Assembly (NCBI GenBank): GCA_041748075.1
Contig: JBGTDX010000054.1
Span: 1-26,856 of the forward strand
Direction: 5' to 3'
DNA length: 26,856 nucleotides
From: JBGSYJ01 sp041748075
Lineage (GTDB): Bacteria > Acidobacteriota > Thermoanaerobaculia > Gp7-AA8
This document shows, one piece after another, positions 14,244 through 21,226 of the stretch. The notes under the pieces were generated by a model. It was not told where the DNA came from. It was given only the letters and a program-made list of their open reading frames with translations, and made no database searches. Positions within the stretch are counted from its first letter, which is position 1; each line of letters opens with the position of its first letter. The translations under genes were made by a program, and so were the position numbers.

Positions 14244-16676
14244 ATGCCGCAGGGGCTCTCCGAGTTTGCCGAAATCGCGATTCCGCTCGGAGTTCACGAG
14301 ACGTTCAGTTACGCGATTCCTCCCGACATGCGGGATCAGGTGCGTCTCGGTTCCCGCGTCGAGGTGCCGTTCGGCGCAAAGCTGACTACGGGCTTCGTGA
14401 CGGGATTCCTCGATGAGGCGCCGGTCGCCGTGAAGAAGATGCGGGCGATCCGCGCCGTGCTGGATGAAGAGGAGCCCGCGCTCCTGCCGGAGATCATCGA
14501 GCTGTGCCGCTGGGCTGCGTCGTATTACCTCGCCCCCATCGGAGAGATGCTGCGCATCGCACTGCCGGCCAACATGGCGAGCCGGGGAAAACGCCTCGTC
14601 CGGCTCGTCGGGTCGGATGCGCTCATCCAGGAAGCAACGGAGAACTTACAGATCCTCGATGCGGACCTGGCGCTCATCACTGAGTTGCGAAAACGCGACA
14701 TGCCGCTGGTCCGCCTCTTCGAGGAGATGCCCCGAGCGCGTCCATCCCTCGCGCGCCTGAAGGCGGCAGGCATCGTGTCGGTTGAAGACACCTTCAAAGA
14801 TGGAGTCGGTGTGCGTTACGACCGCATCGTCATTCTCGAGCAGTCCGCTTCGGGGCTTCCGGAAAAGCAGCAGCTGATCGTGGACACGCTCGGCAGCCGG
14901 CACGAGATGGGCTTCCGCGCACTGCAGCTAGCGGGCGCCAGCGATTCATCCATCGCAACGCTCGTGAAGAAAGGGCTCGTACGAATCGAGAAGAGGCCCC
15001 GTCAACACACGCTCGATGCCTTCCTCGCGGGACTGGACCCCAAAGCCGCCATCGAGCTCGATCACTCGCGACAACAGATTGCTGCCATTGCAACGGTGCG
15101 CGACAGACTCGGTACGTTCGCGCCATTCCTGCTCGAAGGAGTGACGGGAAGCGGGAAGACCGAAGTCTACGTCGAGCTGATGCGCGAAGTGGTGCGGCGT
15201 GGACAGCAGGCAATCCTGTTGGTTCCGGAGATCTCACTCACGCCGGTGTTCGCGGCACGACTCAAGGAACGCTTCGGCGACAGGATCGCGGTGCTGCACA
15301 GCAACCTCTCCGCGAGCGAGCGCCATGATCAGTGGTGGAAGGCGCGGCGTGGACTCGTCGATGTCGCGATCGGTCCACGCTCGGCCCTTTTCACACCGTT
15401 CCAGCGGCTCGGCCTCATCGTCGTCGACGAAGAAGGCGACGGGGCATACAAACAGGAAGAAACACCACGCTACAACGCGCGCGACCTCGCAGTCGTCCGC
15501 GCGCAGCTCCTCGGCATTCCCGTCGTCCTTGGCTCGGCGACGCCGTCTCTGGAAAGCCGCGAGAACGTCACGCGCGGCAAGTACGGCTTCCTGCAGCTGC
15601 TCGAGCGCGTCGAGGCGCGGCCGCTGCCCGCGGTCGAAGTCGTCGACATCCGCAAAGAGCGCGGCGAGAAGGAAGATCGCGGACTCGTGATCTTCAGCAA
15701 CAGGTTGCGCGAGGAGCTCGGGAGTGTATTCGCCGCCGGAGAACAGGCGATCATCCTGATGAACCGTCGCGGCTACGCGCCGTTTCTCCTCTGCCGCGAG
15801 TGCGAGCACGACTTCCGCTGCGGGGACTGTAGCGTGACGCTGACCGTCCACCGTCGCGCCGACCAGCTCGTCTGCCACTACTGCGGATTCCGCAGAGCGA
15901 TTCCGAAGCAGTGCCCGATGTGCGAGGGCGAAGTGCTGCAGCCGATCGGCTTCGGCACGGAGAAAGTCGAAGAGCGTTTCCGTCGATACTTCCCCGACGT
16001 TAGCGTGGAAGTGCTCGACAGAGACTCGACGCGGAAACGGGGAGAGCTGGTGCGCATCCTCGACCGCTTCCGCCGCCGCGAGACGCAGGCCCTCATCGGC
16101 ACGCAGATGATCAGCAAAGGCCATCATTTCCCGAACGTCACGCTCACGGGCGTCATCAACGCCGACGCAATCCTCGGATATCCCGATTTCCGTTCCGCGG
16201 AGAAGACGTTCTATCTGCTAACGCAGGTCGCGGGACGCTCGGGCAGGGGAGAGCTGCCCGGCAAGGTGATGATCCAGTCAGCGTTCCCGAATCATTACGC
16301 GATCACACATGCCGTGAATCATGACTACGAAGCGTTCTATGAGGCGGAGATAGAGTTTCGCCGTACCTTTCACTATCCACCGGTCACCTCGATGATCGCG
16401 CTACTGTTCCGCGGAGAGAATCTCGAGGAAGTCGAACGCGCGGCAGTCCAGGCGGGCGACGAGCTCGAGCGGGGAAGCAAACGCGTTCCGGGATTCCGCA
16501 TGCAGGGCCCTGCAGCAGCTCCGCTCGCGCGAATCAAGGGCGTCTACCGCTACCAGATCCTGCTGAGAAGCCCGAACCGCTCAGCCCTGCGCGCGCTCGT
16601 CGAGTCCGAAGTTCTTGGAAAGAAGTGGAAGGGCGTCGACATGGCAATCGACGTCGACCCGATCAATATTCTGTAG
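14244..16676 (+). CDS. priA: Primosomal replication restart helicase PriA
   Basis: Recognises stalled forks and reloads the replicative helicase. The 810-residue protein has the N-terminal DNA-binding domain (ISP-type start, HETFSYAIP). The helicase core has Walker A GVTGSGKT (299-306), and motif II reads DEEGD (395-399) where DEEHD is usual. Eight zinc-binding cysteines are at 517, 520, 526, 529, 544, 547, 557 and 560, and the C-terminal motifs include IGTQMISKGHHFPNV and VAGRSGRG. The ATG at 14244 is preferred because the preceding in-frame residues do not resemble PriA. A short intergenic region is shared with the divergent small hypothetical gene. Confidence 0.96.
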   Translation: MPQGLSEFAEIAIPLGVHETFSYAIPPDMRDQVRLGSRVEVPFGAKLTTGFVTGFLDEAPVAVKKMRAIRAVLDEEEPALLPEIIELCRWAASYYLAPIGEMLRIALPANMASRGKRLVRLVGSDALIQEATENLQILDADLALITELRKRDMPLVRLFEEMPRARPSLARLKAAGIVSVEDTFKDGVGVRYDRIVILEQSASGLPEKQQLIVDTLGSRHEMGFRALQLAGASDSSIATLVKKGLVRIEKRPRQHTLDAFLAGLDPKAAIELDHSRQQIAAIATVRDRLGTFAPFLLEGVTGSGKTEVYVELMREVVRRGQQAILLVPEISLTPVFAARLKERFGDRIAVLHSNLSASERHDQWWKARRGLVDVAIGPRSALFTPFQRLGLIVVDEEGDGAYKQEETPRYNARDLAVVRAQLLGIPVVLGSATPSLESRENVTRGKYGFLQLLERVEARPLPAVEVVDIRKERGEKEDRGLVIFSNRLREELGSVFAAGEQAIILMNRRGYAPFLLCRECEHDFRCGDCSVTLTVHRRADQLVCHYCGFRRAIPKQCPMCEGEVLQPIGFGTEKVEERFRRYFPDVSVEVLDRDSTRKRGELVRILDRFRRRETQALIGTQMISKGHHFPNVTLTGVINADAILGYPDFRSAEKTFYLLTQVAGRSGRGELPGKVMIQSAFPNHYAITHAVNHDYEAFYEAEIEFRRTFHYPPVTSMIALLFRGENLEEVERAAVQAGDELERGSKRVPGFRMQGPAAAPLARIKGVYRYQILLRSPNRSALRALVESEVLGKKWKGVDMAIDVDPINIL

Positions 16677-16694
16677 AGAGGATAGAATTGCACC

Positions 16695-17384
16695 ATGAGC
16701 GACCTCACCGATGCCATCAAAGCCGGCGACATCGACGAAGTGGGACGGATTCTCGATCAGGAGCCTTCGCGGATTGACGACGTCGAATCAGGAGTTCCGC
16801 TGACACTCTTCGCCCTCTACGTCGGCCAGCCCGCGATCGCTGAGCTCTTCGTCACCCGGGGAAGAGAATTGACCTTTCACGAGGCCTGCGCCCTCGGACG
16901 TCGCGAGCAGGTCGAGTCGATGATGCAGGAACATCCAGGACTCCTCGATCAGCGCTCCCCCGATGGCTTTCCACCCCTCGGGCTCTCGATCTTCTTCCGT
17001 CAGCCTAAAGTCGCACGGCTTCTCATTGAAGCAGGTGCTGACGTGAACGCCCACGCCGACAATGCCCAGCGCGTTGCCCCCGTTCATGCTGCAGCCGCCG
17101 TCTGCGACCACGCCAGCATACGGCTGTTGATCGAGCGAGGCGCGGACCTCGGCGCGAAACAGCAGATGGATTACACGGCGCTTCACGGTGCCGCAAGCCG
17201 AGGCGACATCACGATGGCCGGCCTGTTGCTGGATGCTGGTGCGGATGTGAGCACACAGGGAACAGATGGAGCAACACCCTTCGATGTCGCTGTGAAGTAC
17301 GGACATCCCGAGTGCGCGCAGTTTCTGAAAACCGCGGCCCGTATCCCTAGGGAAAGGGTGCCCGAGCGCGGCGAGGGCGGGTGA
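16695..17384 (+). CDS. Ankyrin-repeat protein
   Basis: A 229-residue protein, probably cytoplasmic, with no signal peptide or membrane segment. Four recognisable ankyrin repeats lie at about residues 89-119, 124-154, 157-187 and 190-212, with clear LLIEAGADVN-, LLIERGADL- and LLLDAGADV-type ends; the N-terminal 85 residues are degenerate repeats. These domains bind proteins, and no partner is visible. An AGAGAGGA sequence precedes the ATG. The last roughly 11 codons are encoded by a REP-like repeat (17350-17390), so the C-terminal PERGEGG-like residues are probably derived from the mobile repeat rather than conserved. Confidence 0.88.
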   Translation: MSDLTDAIKAGDIDEVGRILDQEPSRIDDVESGVPLTLFALYVGQPAIAELFVTRGRELTFHEACALGRREQVESMMQEHPGLLDQRSPDGFPPLGLSIFFRQPKVARLLIEAGADVNAHADNAQRVAPVHAAAAVCDHASIRLLIERGADLGAKQQMDYTALHGAASRGDITMAGLLLDAGADVSTQGTDGATPFDVAVKYGHPECAQFLKTAARIPRERVPERGEGG

Positions 17385-17390
17385 GGGCAC
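17350..17390. repeat. REP-like repeat, copy 1, at the ankyrin/PIG-L convergent junction
   Basis: The sequence starting GGGAAAGGGTGCCCGAGCG and ending GGGTGAGGGCAC aligns over about 40 bp with 19161-19200, with one gap and a few substitutions. It spans the last codons of the ankyrin gene and the gap before the convergent PIG-L gene. G-rich, half-palindromic repeats of this form are dispersed in many bacterial genomes. Confidence 0.75.
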
Positions 17391-17405
17391 ACGGGTAGCG
17401 GCGCG

Positions 17406-18311
17406 TCACTCCTCTTCGCACATACCCTGGCCGGAGAAGCTCGAGCTCCCGGAGTTCCGGGCGAAGAACAGAAACTGACGGGCTGGAGGTGTGTCGGCAA
17501 GAGACTTTACAAGCTCAGGTGAGAACTGGCTTCCGTAGATCGTCGCGAACATCGAAGCATGAGACCAGTAGGTCACTCCGGCTGACGATGTCTCTCGCGA
17601 CGCACTGAAATAGACCAGCCTCGAGGCGTCGACGTTTGCAGGGGTGACTGTGACGGAATCGTCGAGAACATGAAATCGATTCTCGAGAAGCAGGACAGAG
17701 CGCATTACGCTCGCGGCTGCGTCAATGACAATGGATCCGATGGCACGATGGTCCGGATGGCAAGTGCTTCCATGCCGAGGATCGAAGGTAAGAATTACGT
17801 CCGGCTGTTCGTCTTCAATCAACGTCACCAGCCGTGCCGTAAGGCCCTCGTCTTCCGACTCCCAATGCGAGCGCACCAGCTCTGGAGAGCTCGCCGGGCC
17901 GTCCGCGAGATCCCAGAGAATCAGTTTCGCCCCGAGAAGCCGCGAAACTTCTCCCGCTTCGTAGGATCGGACGTCAGCGAGTGTTGGCTGACATCCTGAG
18001 GGGAGCAGACAGTGGCCGCGTTCACCGCGCGTTGCGATCAGGAGCGTGCAGGACCATCCGGACTCGGCGCAAAGCCACGCCAGCAGTGGAGCCGCTAGCA
18101 CTTCGTCATCAGGGTGGGCGCCGACCCAGAGGAGTTTGCTGTGGCCTGGCGGGAACTTGAGATGGGGTAGTTTTGCAGGACGCGTGCGGTCGAGTGCCAC
18201 GACTTGTCCATCCTTCGGTGTGGATGCCGCACTTGCCGAGCCGGTGAATCCGATCGAAGTGATGAGAATCAGCAGGAGGACCAGACGCAAAGGCTCCTGT
18301 TTATCGAGCAT
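17406..18311 (-). CDS. Exported PIG-L (LmbE-like) deacetylase
   Basis: Zinc-dependent N-deacetylase of the PIG-L/LmbE family acting on an N-acetylated sugar or related amide; the substrate is unknown. From the ATG at 18311 the protein has a signal peptide with a hydrophobic core (about 9-23) and an ASA cleavage site near residue 28. The zinc motif AHPDDE is at 65-70 and the third ligand motif HPDH at 185-188. Four cysteines between about residues 81 and 107, and one next to HPDH, are consistent with disulfides outside the cytoplasm. In-frame ATGs at 18341 and 18374 would lengthen the N-terminus by 10-21 residues. None of the starts has a clear Shine-Dalgarno sequence. The gene is divergent from the oxygenase gene. 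Confidence 0.87.
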   Translation of the reverse strand: MLDKQEPLRLVLLLILITSIGFTGSASAASTPKDGQVVALDRTRPAKLPHLKFPPGHSKLLWVGAHPDDEVLAAPLLAWLCAESGWSCTLLIATRGERGHCLLPSGCQPTLADVRSYEAGEVSRLLGAKLILWDLADGPASSPELVRSHWESEDEGLTARLVTLIEDEQPDVILTFDPRHGSTCHPDHRAIGSIVIDAAASVMRSVLLLENRFHVLDDSVTVTPANVDASRLVYFSASRETSSAGVTYWSHASMFATIYGSQFSPELVKSLADTPPARQFLFFARNSGSSSFSGQGMCEEE

Positions 18312-18459
18312 GCCGGTCCATTGAGTTTGCTTCTTCCGTCGCATCCAGGAGATCCATTGATTACCGTTGAGCATATTACGCCAGCATTTCGGTCTCTCAG
18401 CTCGTGGAAGGCCACCTGCACGAGCTGTAGTATCTTCAGCCGGTGCGAGGAATCACGAC

Positions 18460-19140
18460 TTGCTGACCCTGAACGCGGACCCGATCGCGCTCAGCGAGCG
18501 CTATCGTTCGGCGGAGCCGTTCCCACATCTAGCGATCGACGGTCTTTTCGACGACGCCGATCTCGAGCCTGTGCTCGACGTGTTTCCCAGCCGGCAGGAC
18601 CTCGACTGGGCGACGTTTGACAACCCGCACGAGAAGAAGCTCGGTTATCGCCACGGCACGCCGCTGCCGGAAGTCATCGAGCTGCTGCTCTACCGGTTGA
18701 ACTCCTACGTCATGCTGCTGTTTCTCGAGCGCCTCACCGGAATCGAGGGACTGATCCCGGATCCGTACTTTGGTGGAGGAGGGTTGCATCAGGTCGAGCC
18801 CGGAGGCTTTCTGGGCGTGCATGCAGACTTCAACGTTCATCCGCTGCTCAGACTCGATCGCCGACTCAACATGCTCGTCTACCTGAACAGGGACTGGAAA
18901 GACGAGTACGGCGGCGCGCTGGAGTTGTGGAGCTCCGACATGTCGCACTGCGTCACGTCGATCGCGCCGCTTTTCAACCGGACCGTGATCTTCTCGACGA
19001 CCGACACGTCATTTCACGGCCACCCGAAACCGCTGGCCTGCCCGCCGGACCGAACGCGCCGATCGCTCTCGCTCTACTACTACACGAACGGCCGGCGGGA
19101 CGAAGAACGCACGCCCGCCCACGACACAATCTTCCGGTAA
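18460..19140 (+). CDS. 2-oxoglutarate/Fe(II)-dependent oxygenase (prolyl 4-hydroxylase-like)
   Basis: A 226-residue double-stranded beta-helix dioxygenase. The iron triad is H121 and D123 in GVHADFNVHP plus H186 in FHGHP, and R200/R201 in TRRSLSLYYY should bind 2-oxoglutarate. The GGALELW strand motif is typical of the Tpa1/prolyl-hydroxylase-like subgroup, suggesting hydroxylation of a protein or small molecule; the substrate is not known. The TTG at 18460 is chosen because GAGGAA (18447-18452) lies 7 nt upstream. The frame is open further upstream to an ATG at 18367, but that part overlaps the divergent PIG-L gene and lacks family sequence. A REP-like hairpin follows the stop. Confidence 0.88.
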   Translation: MLTLNADPIALSERYRSAEPFPHLAIDGLFDDADLEPVLDVFPSRQDLDWATFDNPHEKKLGYRHGTPLPEVIELLLYRLNSYVMLLFLERLTGIEGLIPDPYFGGGGLHQVEPGGFLGVHADFNVHPLLRLDRRLNMLVYLNRDWKDEYGGALELWSSDMSHCVTSIAPLFNRTVIFSTTDTSFHGHPKPLACPPDRTRRSLSLYYYTNGRRDEERTPAHDTIFR

Positions 19141-19147
19141 TGATCGT

Positions 19148-19200
19148 CCCCTCTCCCAGAGGGAGAGGATGCCGAGCGAAGCGAAGCGGGGTGAGGGTGC
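19148..19200. repeat. REP-like repeat, copy 2, with hairpin after the oxygenase gene
   Basis: CCTCTCCC (19150-19157), loop AGA, GGGAGAGG (19161-19168) form a perfect 8-bp stem starting about 10 nt after the stop of the oxygenase gene. The remaining G-rich part to 19200 matches copy 1 at 17350-17390. It lies between convergent genes and could act as a bidirectional transcription end, although no T-tract follows. Confidence 0.78.
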
Positions 19201-19236
19201 GGCCGTTTTCGTGACGAGCTCGATCGTCGCTCAGAA

Positions 19237-19749
19237 TCAGGCGCGCGGCAGCTGGGCAAGATGATGCTCAATGTGCCGCGAGCACATCGTGACGCCATCG
19301 GCCACTGATGCCGAGCCAAAATATGCGTGTGTGATCTGTTTCGACGCGGGAGCCCTTCGCGCCTCATCCTCGAGCTCCTTCGACCGCTCGCGAAAGAGCT
19401 CGATGGCCTCGGGCTGCTCGAAGACCGTCGCGGGGCGCGTCTCCCGCGGCGCCCGAGCAGTTTTCGGGAACTTGCCGCCGGCGAGGAGCCGTGGCACGAG
19501 AAAGATGCGCAGCAGGACCCGCTGCCACCACTTCGTGAGAACGCGCATTCCCACGCCTGTCCGCAGATCGCTGAGCAAAATGTCGTACGTGGCGATCAGG
19601 TGCGACACAATCTGCGCGGAGGTCCACTTGCCTTCCGCCACCGGCTCATGCCACCGCGCCGCCGGCATCGCCTCGGCCGCAGCGAGAAACGCCGCGACGG
19701 CAGATGAATGAAGCGCGAGCGCCTTGCTCATGGAACGATTGTCAGCCAC
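19237..19749 (-). CDS. DinB-like / DUF1569-type protein
   Basis: A 170-residue four-helix-bundle protein of the DinB superfamily, whose members bind a divalent metal through three histidines and are often thiol-dependent transferases or hydrolases. Here H50 in IVSHL and H159 with H163 in HIEHHL form the expected triad. The GKWTSAQIVSHL segment is characteristic. The specific activity is unknown. GTG at 19749 has an AGGATGGA-like sequence upstream; ATG at 19731 is the alternative start. The gene runs convergently towards the oxygenase and divergently from the small membrane protein. Confidence 0.8.
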   Translation of the reverse strand: MADNRSMSKALALHSSAVAAFLAAAEAMPAARWHEPVAEGKWTSAQIVSHLIATYDILLSDLRTGVGMRVLTKWWQRVLLRIFLVPRLLAGGKFPKTARAPRETRPATVFEQPEAIELFRERSKELEDEARRAPASKQITHAYFGSASVADGVTMCSRHIEHHLAQLPRA

Positions 19750-19853
19750 GCGGTTTCCATCCTACCTGCGGTCGAGCGATCCGGCTATAGGGTGTCGAAA
19801 CCTGTTCGTGGACGTACATTTGGAGAAACTGCTCACCCCCACGGAGACAGCGT

Positions 19854-20204
19854 ATGCGCCGCATCTACCTGGTGTTCGGATCGGGACTCGTCCTTCTCGG
19901 CCTGGTGCACATGGCTGCTACGACCCAATTCTACTCGGGCCTTACCGGGCGTGCCGTCTGGTTCTTCGGCGCCGGAATCGCGATGTCCCTGACCGGTGCG
20001 CTGAATCTTCTGAATGTCTCCTACGGGGCGATCGCTCCCGGGCTGCGCAGAGTGTGCATCGCGGCGAACGTGGTGATGACCCTGTTCGGAATCGTCGCCG
20101 GAAGCGTGACCGGCGCGAGTGTCCCCGAGTTCATCATCGTCATCGGCCTGACAGCCGGCGCTGCAATTCTTTCGTTCGTGGACGGGGCGTTGTCTCCGGG
20201 CTAA
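19854..20204 (+). CDS. Small four-helix membrane protein, unknown function
   Basis: A 116-residue hydrophobic protein with about four transmembrane segments (roughly residues 4-22, 33-53, 66-88 and 92-112). GGAGA about 6 nt before the ATG supports the start. No domain is recognised. It stands alone between divergent (DinB-like) and convergent (transglycosylase) neighbours, so no role can be drawn from context. Confidence 0.75.
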   Translation: MRRIYLVFGSGLVLLGLVHMAATTQFYSGLTGRAVWFFGAGIAMSLTGALNLLNVSYGAIAPGLRRVCIAANVVMTLFGIVAGSVTGASVPEFIIVIGLTAGAAILSFVDGALSPG

Positions 20205-20264
20205 TCGAAGGTTACCGCGTGAACCTCTCCACGTCGCAACTGGGTGGAGGGATAGAGCCGACCC

Positions 20265-20945
20265 TCAGCGCGCCGCAGCCGCACATCCTGCGTAATAGAC
20301 GTCTCTCAGGCCTTGCGGGCTGCACTCGCCGCGCAGGAGCCGCTCGATCCGTGCGACCCGTTCGGCATTCGCCTCAGGCCGAAGAGCCACGCTGAACTGA
20401 TTCGGCCCTACGCACATAGCGACGAGCGAGATGAACTGATCCCTGGTCAGCTCGCGGAACGGAGCGCTGAAGTAAACGCGAGCTGCTTCTTCGAATCCGA
20501 GGACCTCGCGGCTGTCGAACGAACCGAGGTATGCGGAGTTGAGAAAGATCGCGAGCTGGGCGTCCTTGTCGATGCGGGCGTTGAATCCGATAGCGAGAAG
20601 CGTCTGGCGGATCTTCGCCAGGCCGGGAAGGAACCTGTCGAAGTAGAGAAACTTCACGAGGCCCTGCGTGATCGTCGTCATCCCGGCGCCGGGCGTCCGT
20701 ACGTCGATGCCGGAATGATCGAAGAAGCGCGGATCTTCGACCGCGAGAAGGATCGCGAGCTGTTCCTGCGAGAGATCACTTCTGGTCAACGCGAGGGGAC
20801 GCTCCTTCACGTGCGTTTCCACGACGCGCGGCGCCCGCAGGTAGCCCTCGCTGATCGTCACCGCGAAGTAAAGGAGCAACGCAACGATGACCAGGATGCC
20901 CAGTCGGAGTGTCCAGCGGATGACGGACTTCGCCACGGCAGGCAT
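20265..20945 (-). CDS. Divergent monofunctional GT51 peptidoglycan transglycosylase
   Basis: Membrane-anchored transglycosylase-fold protein of 226 residues with one N-terminal helix (about 12-31). Motif 1, EDPRFFDHSGID (70-81), contains the catalytic Glu70. Motif 2 is relaxed to MTTITQGLVK (89-98) instead of GSTITQQ. Motif 3, normally RKxxE, reads AKIRQ with Gln114, so the second conserved glutamate is missing. The KDAQLAIFLNSAYLG motif (127-141) is recognisable. This resembles a known divergent 'transglycosylase domain' subgroup rather than MtgA. Activity is plausible but unproven. The ATG overlaps the MoaD-like stop by 1 nt (TGATG). Confidence 0.83.
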   Translation of the reverse strand: MPAVAKSVIRWTLRLGILVIVALLLYFAVTISEGYLRAPRVVETHVKERPLALTRSDLSQEQLAILLAVEDPRFFDHSGIDVRTPGAGMTTITQGLVKFLYFDRFLPGLAKIRQTLLAIGFNARIDKDAQLAIFLNSAYLGSFDSREVLGFEEAARVYFSAPFRELTRDQFISLVAMCVGPNQFSVALRPEANAERVARIERLLRGECSPQGLRDVYYAGCAAAAR

Positions 20946-21226
20946 CAGCCTCCGCTGACCGCCGGAAGGATCACGATCTCCGCCCCGTCCCCGACGGCCG
21001 CGGCGAGGCCGCCCGTGTATCGAATGCTCTCGCCGTCGACGAAGACATTGACGTGCTGGCGGACTTCGCCGAGCTCTGTGACGACGCGGTCCCGAACTCC
21101 CGGGCAGTGCGCCCACAGTATCGCCAGCGCCTCGGCGACAGTCTCCGGCGAATCTTTCACGCGCACTTCATCCTGATTTCCTGCGAGCTCGCGCAACGGC
21201 CCCGGGATGATGAAGCGAACCGCCAT
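20945..21226 (-). CDS. MoaD/ThiS-like ubiquitin-fold protein
   Basis: A 93-residue beta-grasp protein ending in the diagnostic SGG (Gly-Gly) C-terminus, with the VNVFVDGESIR and GDGAEIVILPAVSGG segments typical of MoaD/ThiS sulfur carriers. Such proteins are activated by an E1-like adenylyltransferase and pass on sulfur, or are conjugated to proteins. No moa, moe or thi gene is in the window. ATG at 21226 is chosen; an in-frame GTG at 21229 is directly before it. It overlaps both neighbours by 1 nt, so the three genes are translationally coupled. Confidence 0.88.
   Translation of the reverse strand: MAVRFIIPGPLRELAGNQDEVRVKDSPETVAEALAILWAHCPGVRDRVVTELGEVRQHVNVFVDGESIRYTGGLAAAVGDGAEIVILPAVSGG

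Noticed and set aside
15234..16127. 297-codon minus-strand frame across priA
   Set aside because: It is antisense to conserved helicase and zinc motifs of PriA, and its composition is that of a GC-rich shadow frame.
20313..21176. 287-codon plus-strand frame across the transglycosylase and MoaD-like genes
   Set aside because: It is antisense to two coupled genes with clear motifs and itself shows no domain or ribosome binding site.
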